A stretch of 64,000 nucleotides of DNA from Bagarius yarrelli (lineage: Eukaryota; Chordata; Actinopteri; Siluriformes; Sisoridae), in assembly GCA_005784505.1 (NCBI GenBank), contig VCAZ01000035.1, positions 2,381,001 to 2,445,000 on the forward strand, given 5' to 3'. This document shows, piece by piece, positions 1 through 12,230 of the stretch (its first letter is position 1; each line of letters begins with the position of its first letter). The translations under genes and the position numbers were made by a program. The notes beneath the pieces were generated by a model. The model did no database searches. It saw only the letters and a program-made list of their open reading frames with translations, and was not told the DNA's origin.

Positions 1-215
1 GAGCTTAAGCACTAACACAGTGTTGAATAGATTATTCTCACCTCCAGCTTGTAAACTGCAGAGCTAAATTCTCCATTAAACAAAAGCATGCATTTACATA
101 CAAAACATTGATTCCCAAAAACTGATTCCAAAAGGCCTTTTCTGACACCAAGAATTGAACTGTGTCGACATTCAAAACTTTCTTGGTTAAGATTTACTTT
201 GTACCATTTAAGGTT

Positions 216-254
216 TTATATATATATATATATATATTAATAAATTTTATGTCA

Positions 255-327
<73 letters not shown>

Positions 328-362
328 TTGAAATAAAATTTTATATATATATATATATATAT
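216..362. repeat. (TA)n microsatellite cluster
   Basis: Three (TA)n runs, about 216-236, 257-325 and 341-362, separated by short A/T-rich spacers. Confidence 0.95.
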
Positions 363-3013
363 ACACACATTATTTTTTTAATAATGTAATATGTTTTTTA
401 TATATGTATATATTATGTATCTTTAATATACATCCTAAAACAGTTATATACATACTTAAAAACACCATCATTCTCACTACATTTCTTCTTTCTCATTATT
501 TTACGTAATTTGAATCAGGACCAGTCTCCTTTGAGAAGTTGACTAAAATGAAAAAGCGTCTCTCGTCAGCCTCCAGCTGAATTGCAGCTTAATTGGCCAG
601 CTTTGAAAGCTGATGAAGTCTGTTGCCTGTCACTGAGAAAATAACCGACAAGCTCTATGGTTCCTCTCAGTCATGTAGCTCCTTGAGAAGTGTCTGGTAA
701 CACATTAAACCTGGGTCTGAATAGCTTTGTTTTCCAGGCTTGGTGTTTGTGTCTTTCTCCCTTCTGGTGGATAGGACTTGAAAGCGTCAGTTGACACAAA
801 GGGGTCTAGGGCATGACGTAGGTGCTATTATGCTCCATTGTGCTAAGTGGCTCTGATGTCTGTCAGCAGCAGACCATCTTTACCTGATCAGTCCACTGTC
901 AGCTAGAGGCTGTGGGTAGTATCAATCACCATGTTGCTTCTTGCCCTCAGAGTTGCTTGTTCAGTCATGGCAACACGGGGCTGATTGACCTGTATACCTT
1001 ATGCAAGGACCCACTGCTGATAAACTTTACTTCTTTTTTAAAGAAGGGACCGTTTATTTTCTGTTTGTTGATTTTTAACAGAATAAAGTGATTTGTAAAG
1101 ATTTGTGTACTAACTACCACATCTCATGTTTTTTGTACTTTGCTGTGTGTTATTTAAACTCTACCAGAAGCCTATCAGACTATTAAGGCTTATAAGCCTC
1201 AATTACATTAATACATTTTTCCAGATGGTGGTTGAAGTTCAGAAGAAAGGCAGGAATACACTCAACATTTACCATGCTCCATGTTCTTGGGTGGTAGGTG
1301 GAAACCAGAGAACCCAGAGGTGCTAAAATTCCACCTTCTGTATTTAATTCTTTGATGACCCAATTCTTTTGGATCATCTTAAGATCCTCCAGAAACGTGA
1401 CAAGAATATAAAAGGTCGAATCCCCTTTCTAAAACTTTGGCCCCTCCTGTTTAGTGTTCTTCATTAGTTTTTATTAGAATGCATCCGCATTATGTATTTC
1501 ACCTGTATTTCATCAATCCCTCAGGCTTAACCTTTCACACCTCAACAAACAAATTTTGTCACTTCTAATCCCACTCAAGGGTCCAATATTATCTTTTGGG
1601 AGATTTGATTACATTTGGGAGTAAGTTTTAACAGCCCACTTTACTCTAAGCCTTTGTTTTTTGACAGCACTTCTATATGTAGAGCTTAAGCCAACATGGC
1701 CTTTAGGCCTAATAAAGGTCAGTTTACTGAGCTGTGGCTCAATCCGGAATGGCCGGTGTCCCTGGAGGAAATGGAAGAGAACAGCGTCACTTAATGTTTA
1801 ACACTTCTCTGACTTCTTTCCAGTAATATTTCCCTAATGATGGGCAGCGCTCATTATTCCTTTGCATCTGCAAATGCTTTATTGCTGACCAGCAATATTT
1901 AGCTAATGTTTAAATTAACTTAGCCATATACTTTCACTAAATTTAACATTATTACGTTATAAACTTAACTAATTACAGTTTTATAAATATCTATAAGATC
2001 ACATGAGAAATAAATATGTATGTGAATAATATGTTAAAAAGATGTAAAAACATTGAATATATATATTGTATATTTACATTCATAATTTTGTTTATTGTGC
2101 ATAAAAAAAATCCATTAAAATATATTAATACTGTATAAAAACTCATCTAAAACAATATGATTAGTGTCCAAAAAAAATCACATGATAATTATTTATTTAT
2201 TGGTAATAAATTCAATGAACAGTGAATGAAAGTAAAAACTGAAAAATGGGTAACAGGTAAGAATATGTAAAAATAATGATTTATAAAAAAAAAGACATTG
2301 TGTAAAATCAAATCACATGAGTTATTCGTTAAATAAATAATATAGGAATAAATAATAACTAATATAATAAGGCATGCAACAGAAACGGATAGTGATTATC
2401 TTGATTTTTATCTTGAGGATTTTATCACTGGAGCTCATGTCTCTTTCCACCATAGTGACATTGGCATCACTTTAAATGTCAAAAAACAGCAACACACCCC
2501 TCTTAACAAGAAACGTGTGATTATCCTAAGCTGTGATGAGTCTTTACAGAGCTGCACTTTCATCATGTCTAAGAGCCACACACCCTCAGGGCAAAGTGGA
2601 ACACCAGGAGGACTCATCATGCCCACTGCATTACACCAGCCCGTATAAAACACCAGAGCAATTAACAAGTCATTTATTCACACATCTCAAATACTATACT
2701 ACTACAAATACAAAAGAACTGGGACACCTGACTATCACGTCAATAAGAGTTTTTGAACATCTTCTTCAGAATTTAGTCTCACTTAACACAGTTCAGCCAC
2801 AATTAACACAATTCAGCCACAATATTAGTAGTAGTGAGATGAAGCATTAATGCTGGGTGATGAGATCTGTGGTGCAATCGGCATTACAGTTCATCCTAAA
2901 GGTGTTTGGAGCGGTTCAGCTCATTGTTCTGTGCAGAACTTTCGTTCCAAAAATAACACACCATGTCTTGATCAAGCTCAGAGGCTATGTGCACAGGGGC
3001 AGTGTCATTTGGG
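363..3013. other. Intergenic, no gene seen
   Basis: No coding similarity or repeat family recognised. A/T-rich unique-looking sequence; 2,000-2,360 is very A/T-rich. Short open frames here have no recognisable protein. Confidence 0.6.
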
Positions 3014-3175
3014 GACAGTGGGAGCTCAGTGGTTAAAGTGTTGGAGTTCAGTTTCCAGTACCACCAAGCTGCCATAACTGAGCCCCTGAGCTAGGCCCTT
3101 AACCCTAAATTGTTAAGTTGGATATATAAAATAAGTGTAAGTCGCTCTGGATAAGGGCCAGATATGTAATTGCCA
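3014..3175 (+). mobile_element. tRNA-derived V-type SINE
   Basis: gagctcagtggttaaagtgttgg head, ccaccaagctgcc middle, and tail gtaagtcgctctggataagg. Diverged copy, 3' part altered. Confidence 0.7.
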
Positions 3176-3313
3176 TGCAATTGAACAGTGTTCGGGTCAT
3201 GTAGGTTCAGAGAAAGAAATAATTGTGATATAATTGTGTGCTTTCAATTTTTGACAGCAGTTCAAGTGTTCTTGAGTGTAACCCCAACAATGTGGTAAAC
3301 AATGTGTTTGACC

Positions 3314-3568
3314 TGGCAGCACATTGGCTTAGTGGTTAGCACTGTTGCCTCACAGCAAGAAGGCCTGGGTTTGAATCCGGGGCAGGGGGTTTTATGTGTG
3401 GAGTTTGCATCTTCTCCCTGTGCTTCCTCCCACAGTCCAAAAACATGTATGTTAAGTTGATTGGAGTGAGTATGTGATGTCCAGGGTGTACCCCTCTTGC
3501 CTTCTGCCCTTACAGAGACGGCTGGGATAGAATCCCTGTGACCCTGAATCAGGGAATACGCTATATAG
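3314..3568 (+). mobile_element. DANA/Mermaid-like SINE
   Basis: tRNA-like head ggcttagtggttagcactgt tgcctcacagcaagaagg, then gtgtggagtttgcat, ctcccacagtccaaaaacatg, ccagggtgtaccc and gtgaccctgaatcagggaat. 5' half of the family, with internal deletions. Confidence 0.8.
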
Positions 3569-3600
3569 ACTTTTATTTCTCTAAATAGATGACATATTAG

Positions 3601-3745
3601 AGCAATTTCAGCTCAAGGGTTAAAACACTAACAGATTTGGACGTCTGATTGGAAGGTCATGAGTTGCTACTTCTGGGCCTTTGAGCAAAGACCTTAACTG
3701 CTCAGCGACTAAGTAGGATAAATGTAAGTCACTGTAGTTTAAACT
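3601..3745 (+). mobile_element. Diverged V-type SINE
   Basis: agctcaagggttaaaacact, tctgattggaaggtcatgag, tctgggcctttgagcaaaga and taaatgtaagtcactg follow the order of the family consensus but with many changes. Confidence 0.55.
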
Positions 3746-4743
3746 GTCTGCCTAATGAACCGTTACTCCTTTTTATGACTGTCAAGAGATACAAGTATGT
3801 TTTAAAAAGCTACCTGAAAGGGTTAAAAGACTTCTGAAACAAGATCTGAGCTTCGGGAATGGGATCCCATGAGTCTTGTAAGCATGAATGTTTTATTTTC
3901 ATGCAGCTACAAGTGAGCGGTCAGATGTGAAGCTTGTAGGACAAACAAATGCCACATTGAGTACATACATTTACAGCACTCATTTATTCAGTCTTGGTTA
4001 TAATATTATATAATAATGTTAATCAGTTGGTAAAGCAACTAGCATATTGTATTATTATTATTGTATAGTTAAATTTCTTGATGTTGAATGTAATATTTTG
4101 GAAGAAGATTCGGCTTTTGTGTATTTAATTCATCAGCATTTATTAACCGCATATCATATCATCTCTTAACACCATTACTATCACATTGCAATTATAGAAA
4201 GCATTAATAGTATACAAAAACACAATATAACACGGCGTGGCATTACAGAGAAAGAGAGAGAGACATTATACATATTGAGGGTGAAAACCATTTTTATTAA
4301 ACAAAAAACCCTGTTAATACTCCAAACCTCTATCATACAACCGCAACTGTCCACATACGACATCTGGAGCAGTTCAGAAGCAATATTTATCTAATAACAT
4401 CACAAAAACATTTAAAAAATTAAATGAAATACATCATACATTAAAAGTCTGTAAGTGGTACCGCTCATAGGCACTGGTCTGGAGGTGGCAAACCTGGGGA
4501 ACAACCAAACTCTTCACAATGTCTAACTTTTTTGGATGACGCCCTCAGCACCTTAGCTATTTGAGCCATCACTGCCCCCAGGAAATCTATGTCCATTTCA
4601 ATACAGCAGACTAGAAGAGCCATGTTATTGAGATTATTAAAGTTGATGTTCCTTAACTGATATAATTAAAGTCATGATTAAAGCTTATTACGCCTTCTTT
4701 CAAATATCGTCTACAAGCTTTTGGTAAACTAGCATCTTGTAAT

Positions 4744-4925
4744 AAGTTCAAGTTCAAGAAGCTTTATTGTCATTTCAATCATATATAGCAGATGCGGTGC
4801 ACAGTAAAATGAATGAACGATTCTCCAGGACTCCATGGTTGCAAAACAAAACAACACAGAATAACACAAAACAACAAAGAGACACACGACAGAAGAACAA
4901 ACACAGAGCTAACGACTAAGGAATA
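4744..4925 (-). mobile_element. Retroposon tail fragment
   Basis: Reverse complement ends ...aataaagcttcttgaacttg, preceded by words (cactg/catttta...tgcaccgcatctgctatata) that I recognise from a widespread fish retroposon tail. Family name uncertain. Confidence 0.4.
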
Positions 4926-5861
4926 AATCGTCTTAATAAAAAAAGCTATCAAAAACCGCCTACTTATTTAGGATTATTATTGTAATTATAGCAAATCTAA
5001 CTGACTTGATCCTTATGATGTCATCAAGATGATTTTGATAACTATTATATTTAATCAGGAATATACTTAGGGCTTGGTTTGTAAGTGTTAGGACCCAAAA
5101 GAAAAAGAACTGTACAAAAAAACCATCAATTTTGTGTTCTGAATAAACCACTACAAGCTCTAATTTACCGTGTGTACACCTGAGAGGGGATTATCTGGGA
5201 TCTGGTTGTGCTTTGGCATGAGTCCGCTCGTTGCACATTCGTTTTTGATCCACCGGTGTGATATGGTTCTCCCTGGCCCGAGGTCAGACACATACACAAA
5301 AGCTGGGCTGATTCACAGTCTCTGTCGAGACAGAGAAGGACAACAGAGATTTTTGGCTCTGTTACCAAAGAAGTCTGGATTTTTTTTTCTTTCAACAAGC
5401 CCCACAAACATCTTCGGACCACAAAGCCCATGTCAGGGATAAACAGAAATTCCTTTTGTCCTAGAGACATGAGTCACAAGATTCCGACACTGCTTTGTAA
5501 GTGTGTTTGCCCATGTGTGTTAAATTCTAGACAAAGATATCGAAAAATTCAATTTATTCCATTCATTGACTATCAAAATAAAGGCAGCAGGGAAACGGGT
5601 TATCTGATGGAATTTTGAACTGATGTAGGAAATCGCAATAATAAACAGTGAAATCTACCCCAGAAATGTCCCCTTAGAAACATTAGTTTATTAATCATTA
5701 AGGCTCCTTATATTCTCATTAGATTTTTCACTATTAATATATTTTCTGTACTGTATATCAGTGGGCTGTGGCCACAAGTAAAATGGAAGACTATATCAAA
5801 GATTGTCTGAAAGCTTATATGAAAATAACTTTATTCTAAATTATTTGCTTTTAAGAAATAT

Positions 5862-6050
5862 TTACATCTACAGCATTTGGCAGACGCCCTTAATGTAATC
5901 AATTGACTTACATTTCTCTTTTATACAACTAAGCAATTGGGGGTTTAATTGCCTTGTTTAGGGGCGCAGCAGTGGCAACTTGGCGGTGCTGGGAATTAAA
6001 CCCTGATCTTCCAATTACAGTCGAACATTTTAACCTCTAGCCACTTCTCA
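5862..6050 (-). mobile_element. V-type SINE
   Basis: Reverse orientation: acagcatttggcagacgccc, gacttacatttctcttttat, aattgggggtttaattgcct, ggtgctgggaattaaaccct, ending at the head ttaacctctagccac. Confidence 0.7.
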
Positions 6051-6639
6051 GAAACGTCAGAAATTCAGCTAAGACATAATGCTAAGAAGCTAGGGGTCGG
6101 CAATAATAGGCAATTTATCAGTTCCAGGATGATGTGGTCCTATATATTATGTAGTGTGTTGGGTTATTGTACCGTCTGCACTGCCAAATCTGTTAGGTTT
6201 TACTCTTAATCTTAATCTTAAATTTTATGTTTTTGTTTTATGTAGCACCATGGTACTGAAGGAACATTGTTTTATTCATGTACTCCAAGTGATTTGTCTT
6301 AATTTGACTGGACTTGACTTCAGAGTATAGTTATTTTTTCTTAGAGTACTTCTTTACGTGATGTTAAGCATGAGTTCCCTACTTTTTTAGACTTTTTTTT
6401 TAAACACTTTAGACTTATTCAAGTGATTAAAAAAAATGTTTTCTGTTGCAAAAGTGACATCAGAGAGTTATCAGGAATTCAAGCAACAATTTGCAACATT
6501 GATTTTAGGATTTTTGCTTAGTTTTGGTCAATTTTACCAGATTTTGTATGTGTATTTATACTATATGGCTAAATCTGTTTAAATACTTGAATCAAGTATG
6601 TTTTTTGGCTCCCAATTTAGAAATAGAGCCAAATTTTGT

Positions 6640-6835
6640 TTTTTTTTCCATCCCTTGGTATAGCATATCTTTTTTCCCACTTCATCTTTTCTTCCTACTT
6701 TATCTCAGGGAGTTTTTCTTATTAGGGACAAACCTACTATTTTTACTGTTACTGCATTCTGTATTAAGCTGCTTTGAGACAATGTCTATTGTTTAAAGCG
6801 CTATATAAATAAAACTAGAATTGCACTGAATTGAA
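6640..6835 (+). mobile_element. L2-type LINE 3' tail fragment
   Basis: Contains ctcagggagtttttcttatt and ctgctttgagacaatgtcta followed by aaagcgctatataaataaa and a gaattgcactgaattga end. Intergenic. Confidence 0.65.
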
Positions 6836-8042
6836 TATCTTCTCCTGCATGTTAATCAGTGAAAATGGTCAGTCTCTGACTTCATGTACAGTACTGTTTA
6901 TGGAAGGGGGCAGATTTTCACTAATAGTGTTCTGCTGCCCTGTAATACAGCATTTGAAATGACTATATCATCTGAAAAATTTAAGAAAAACATACAGCAA
7001 AATAATAATTCTAATCATAGGATGTTCCTTGTAATGAATGCATACATTAGCTTAGACTTTAAATTATTAATCTACAAGCCACTTTAATGTCTTGAATTAC
7101 ATATAATGGTTAGGCATTATTATTGTGTCTTGAGGGAAAAGAAACTTTACAAGAAGCAAAACTGAGCTGTTGGCTTACCTGCACTTGACTAAATCACCTG
7201 AACTCCTTTAAAAAAACAACAAATCCTTCATTCTTTTCTTCCCTGATCACTTCTCTGCCAACATTTTAAAAGCATACCCTCAGGGATAAGAACAATGTGT
7301 AAGAGCTGATTCTATCTGTGTAGCTGAGGTCTACAGCAGCAGGAGAATGGTAGCATTGTACACACTTACTGTATAGTGGAGATGGAGAACAGTGAGAGAA
7401 ACCAGAGAGATCTGCCAGATCACACCAATCCCACCAGACCAGTGCAAGAGTGGCCTGGAAAAAAAAGGTTTTTAAAAAGCTTTGTAAGGTTTAGAGCTGC
7501 ATATAAGAGCCCTAAAAATCCTGTACTGTTTTTTTAGAATACTTATTATGTGAATAATGAAATATATATTTATATATAATGTATATTTTCCCAACTATAA
7601 ACTGTAACAAAGCTTTTCTTTCATTCTTTCGCCGGAGACACACAAAGAGAAGGTGTTGAGGTCTGGTTTCTGGAGGCCATGTCTAAATAGATGCTGACAT
7701 TTCTCAAAGAAAAAAAAGCCATGTAAATACACTGAATGCAGTATTTTACTTAAGATATGGTAGATATAGAGATAGAGAATTATAGGTATAATGATAGGTA
7801 TGATTTTTAAATAATAATAATAAAAAAATAATTTTAGTTCTAATATTTTTACTAAAATAATGAATATCCTATACAGACTGTACAGAAAATACTGTTGAAA
7901 TCATTTGTAGATAAGATAAATGACTTAAATGGTTGGTTGGCCATCTCTTTGTTCAGGGTTCCCCTTAAAGCACCTGTCTAGACTTTTATTCCAGAGTTGA
8001 ATTCTGGCCTCCTAGAAACGTTGTCCTCACCTTCTGATTAGT

Positions 8043-8046
8043 TTAA

Positions 8047-8078
<32 letters not shown>

Positions 8079-8370
8079 CTCTTTTTGGCTGTTTCCACTA
8101 CAGTGAATCATTTGTCTCCACCTAACCCTATTCTCTACATCCTCTTCACTCACACCCACTAACTTCATGTCCTCGTTTATCGCCTCCATATACCTTCTCT
8201 TTGGTCTTCCTCTTTGCCTTCTGCCTGGTAGCTTCATTTCTAACATCCTCCTACCAATATATTCACTATCCCTCCTCTGTACATGTCCAAACCACCTCAA
8301 TCTGGCTTCCCTGACTTTCTCCCCAAAACATCTAACACGAGCCGTCCCTCTCGAAGAAACCATATATATG
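8043..8370 (-). mobile_element. LINE 3' end, reverse-transcriptase C-terminus fragment, copy 1
   Basis: Minus-strand translation EARLRWFGHVQRRDSEYIGR, then RMLEMKLPGRRQRGRPKRRY... and VRWRQMIHCSGN. This is the conserved C-terminal tail of a non-LTR retrotransposon polyprotein, followed by a (GAA)n tail (genomic TTC run 8,050-8,080). 5'-truncated, as usual for LINEs. The exact clade was not determined. Confidence 0.8.
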
Positions 8371-8879
8371 CTGTATTTCATAAAAGCTATGTTTGGAATG
8401 TTTATACACTTTTTTTAAATTTTGTCCAGCCTTTCAGGTTAACGTCTTGCAGGTTAGAGACACAGTTTAATTAGTCAGTGTGCTAAAAGAACCGTAATAC
8501 ACTCTGTATTAAAATCATTTTGTCGAATGAGATAATTCCTCCCACTTTTAAGTCTCCCAGAAGATCCCGTTACTTTTTGAAAGACGATTCTTCTACTCAC
8601 ACCAAGACACAACAATTAGAACAAACTACTTTTATCTCTTGCATCAGACCACTGAGCAGTGTAATATATATTTTGCCAGTATTTTCATCCATACACGTAT
8701 CTACTATGGAAGAAATCAGATATACATAAATTAATAGAATTAACAAAGAATGTGATGTACTGCACAAATACAGGTAAGACAGAAAGGTTCTTCTGGAAAT
8801 AAAAATCAGTGAAATATCATAAAGCTATGTGTTGATGAAGGTTAACAAGTGTTTGACTTAGCTTAGCTTAGCACAAACA

Positions 8880-9240
8880 TAAACAAAACAAAGAACATAA
8901 ACTTGACTAGATAAACCTTACTTGACTTGACTAAACATAGACTCACAACAGTGGTACAAGGATACAACCGAAATCAACAACCAAAAAACAAAGGGAAACA
9001 CAAGGGCTCTAATCACACAAGACTGACCAATGGGAACACGACACATGGACAAGGGGATCGCGTGCCAGAAACACATGGGGAACAAAGATCACATGACAAG
9101 AACAAGACAGGAAGTAAACAAAGGCATAAACAAAAACATGAACTCAAAACAAAAACGCAACATAACCATGAAACGAGAAACGAACATGAAACAGGAAACA
9201 AATGAAATGACAACAACATAAAACAAATAAGAACCATAAT
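8880..9240. repeat. A/C-rich low-complexity interspersed sequence
   Basis: A long stretch built from acaaaac/gaaac/acatga words with almost no T-runs. An open frame across it is a consequence of composition. The T/G-rich stretch at 40,741-41,460 looks like the complementary type. Possibly the non-coding part of a retroelement; not identified. Confidence 0.35.
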
Positions 9241-11615
9241 CCTGATGCTTTAAGACATCTGAAGTCAACCAATCACATCTTTTGAATTGTATTATAATTG
9301 CTTATACGCCCTTACAGGGGATTGTAACAATATAAGAAAATATTACATTTTTTTCTCACCCAGCAAACACAGTTATGTTTGTTCACCAAAATCCCAGCCA
9401 GATTTGGCAGTGGCGTTATGGGAACTCAGGAACCGGTCCAATTCATGCAGTTAGATACAAAGACTTTGGCTTGACTCTGATCCTTTTAATTGGTGACCCA
9501 GAGCTTTAGCTATTGAGCCACTATTTCCGTTTGTAGGCTTTTTCATTTTTGTTCATACCTGCCTGTGATATTTTTTAACATTCAGCTGGTTAATAAATCC
9601 CAGCCATAGAAGGCTATAGCCATCCGGGGTTGCTCATTAGAAGGTTTTTTTTGTGTCCTTGACCAAGACCCTTCACTTCTACTGCTTCCAAGGCTACTCT
9701 ACTATGTCTGCCATCGCGCTCTAACCTTAATTTTCTGTTGTACTGGGTATGGTTGTGTATTTAATAAAATATGAATTGAATAAAAAACAGTCTTTATGTA
9801 AGATTCGAGTGAAGTACAATTTAGCTGAGGTTGCAGAACTGTTAGTACCCAAAGTTCTAACAACATACAAACAATCCGTTTTCTCCAGTGTTTTCAGTGG
9901 TAGATTTATATTTGATTTTACTTTGCATTTACTTTGGGTTTATACTCAGATAGGGATGCAGATAATAATAAATATACTGATACAGAGCAGAGTGTGTTGT
10001 TGCATTACGCCACACATTCATGTGGTGTTTTTAAGCTAAGGTTAATGCAAAAAAAATGCAAAAATTCACCTGTCATTTTTTAAAGTTTGTTTATATATTA
10101 CAAGAAGTTTGTAAGCAAAGCTTTTAATGGGAGCAGCAGAAGGCATTTGGTTGTCTGTATGAAAGGAGGCTTTGGTGGCTCATTTTTGCTGGGCATCCCT
10201 ACCCACAGCTGAGTCCTGCTGCCAAACATCAAGTAAAATGTGGAACAATAAGACAAGTTTCAGGTCTCTGCACTTTACTCCAAGTGCTCTTCAGAGGGCA
10301 CACACAACATCTGCTCTAACCTCAGAAACCCCTACGAGAATCCCTTTTTTTTTTCTAAATCCTAAAACATTCAATAACAGGAGGCCCTAAAATAGCTTCT
10401 GAACATGATTCGGAAAAATGGAAACTACTATGTTTTAGTCAAATAACAGCAAAATGAAGCTAAATGTTGGCCTTAAAGACAGCATGTTGGAGGACATGTT
10501 GCACATGCCAGCCCTCAAATCTATTGTGAACTTGCAGGGTGCATCATACAGGCTTTATAGTGGTTTAGCAGCTGTTGGTTCATGAGCCCCTTTTTGCATT
10601 ATGAACTCTGTTTAGAAAGATTGTCCAAGAGGTTAATGTCTGACTGTGGAGGAATATTTCAACAACAAGAACGTCCTGAAATATTTATTCAAATCACATT
10701 GAACACCGTCTCAGTCTCTAGATTTGCCTGCCGTAAAGAACCAAAGTACAAGAGCAAAAAAATCTGTGTTAAAGATTATTTCAATCTTTTCCTAACATTG
10801 TAAGATATTACGGAAAGAGACTTAAAGTTTTACTGCTAAACATGCAAAATCATTTCCTTAATCCGACTCAGACTTTTCCATGCACCCAAATTTATTCCTT
10901 TTCACTCAGTTGAGTTAAGCTGCAGATGTAAGTGCACCCTTCTCCATGAACAGCTGTGGCAGAATTAAAGAGCACCGGCAGAGAACATTAAGTCTAAGAG
11001 CTTTTCAGAGCAGGAGGAATGTTAACTTCGTTAGATTCCCATCTATGAGGAAGTGGAGGAGTGTCTAATGGGTCCTGAGACTTGATTATCTTTGTGTGCG
11101 GTTCACTCGGGTGTAAAAAAAAACTAGACAGGATCGATTTATGTTCACTCAGGAAAGCTGTTGGGTTCAGGGTTGGAAATGTGTGTATGAACAGGCAAAA
11201 AAATAATGTCTCACATTACCTTAACTTTTATCTGTTTGATATTTGTTTGCCGAACATACTGATGATTTTAAAAGGTTGTGTGGGTTCAGCTGGGCTAAGG
11301 ACGAGGCTGAAACCCAGTGTGTGTGTGTGTGTGTGTGTATGTATATTATCCATGTTGTAGCTGGGTACAGCTGTCTTCTTCCTGTTTCCCTTTCAACCCA
11401 TTACCTCTCATTCACACATGCATTGACACACTAACGACAAAATGTCTCTTTTATTATACACTAATCGAGGCAGAAATTTATAAAAGCAGCATTACAACTG
11501 CAGCTCTTTCAGCTCAGAGACAGTTAAACACAGACTTATAATAATTGCAGTTTAAAACCAGACTAACAATGCAGGGGGACGCCAGCACATGTTAATTCAG
11601 GGGTGTCCACTCAGG
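9241..11615. other. Intergenic, no gene seen
   Basis: Weak SINE-like words at about 9,480-9,720 (gacccagagctttagctatt, ccttgaccaagacccttcac). Otherwise nothing recognisable; the short open frames lack family motifs. Confidence 0.55.
11318..11343. repeat. (GT)n microsatellite
   Basis: A pure GT run of about 13 units following aaacccagt. Intergenic. Confidence 0.9.
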
Positions 11616-12230
11616 TACAGTGGTACCTTAACATACGAGTGTCCCAACTATTGAGTTTTTCAAGATATGAGCCGCCTCCCGGACTTTTTTTTCGCTTTGA
11701 GTTACAAGCTAAAATTCGGGTTACGAGCCAGCTCCAGACACCCAACCACTTTTTTTTTCAACACTAACAAATATATTTAATTTACACCAATCTATATAGT
11801 ATCTATAGGCGTTAAAATGAATAATCTGTTTTTAAAACGTCGTTCAAACACAGTGAACGTCGTAACATCTGTCCAGCAGCCCGTGTCTCACTCGATAGCT
11901 AGTCAGACATGCGCATTAGCTAGTGTGTTAGCAAGTGGAGTCGTCTGATCTTCAAGGTAAATGCTGTTCATTATACTTAACAAAACCAGTTTATTGCAGT
12001 ACATCCTATTCTATTGTATTTATACAATATTCGTTAATTATAAGTTTATTTTTTTTAATGTTAAAAACATGTAACCAAAAAATTTGCCGTGTTTTTTTGA
12101 GGACCAGAAATGGATTAATGGCATTTCAATTCATTTCAATGAGGAAAACTGATTCGTCATACGAGTAATTTGAGTTACGAGCGAATGAATGAACAAATGA
12201 ATTAAACTCGTAAGTCAAGGCATCACTGTA
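11616..12230 (+). mobile_element. TA-flanked MITE, copy 1 (Tc1/mariner-Tigger-like)
   Basis: 611 bp (11,618-12,228) between TA dinucleotides. It begins cagtggtaccttaacatacgagtgtc and ends in the inverted version (...actcgtaagtcaaggcatcactg). Inside are repeated 'acgagt/gagttacgag' words and a segment ctcgatagctagtcag shared with the other two copies. No transposase frame. TA duplication points to Tc1/mariner (pogo/Tigger-like), but a different superfamily is possible. Confidence 0.75.

Noticed and set aside
162..389. Open frame of repeated Ile-Tyr
   Set aside because: It is the translation of (TA)n microsatellites, with no protein character.
8927..9237. Overlapping open frames rich in Lys/Asn/Thr/His on one strand and Cys/Leu/Ser on the other
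   Set aside because: Both arise from A/C-rich low-complexity DNA lacking stop codons; no domain, splice context or start context.
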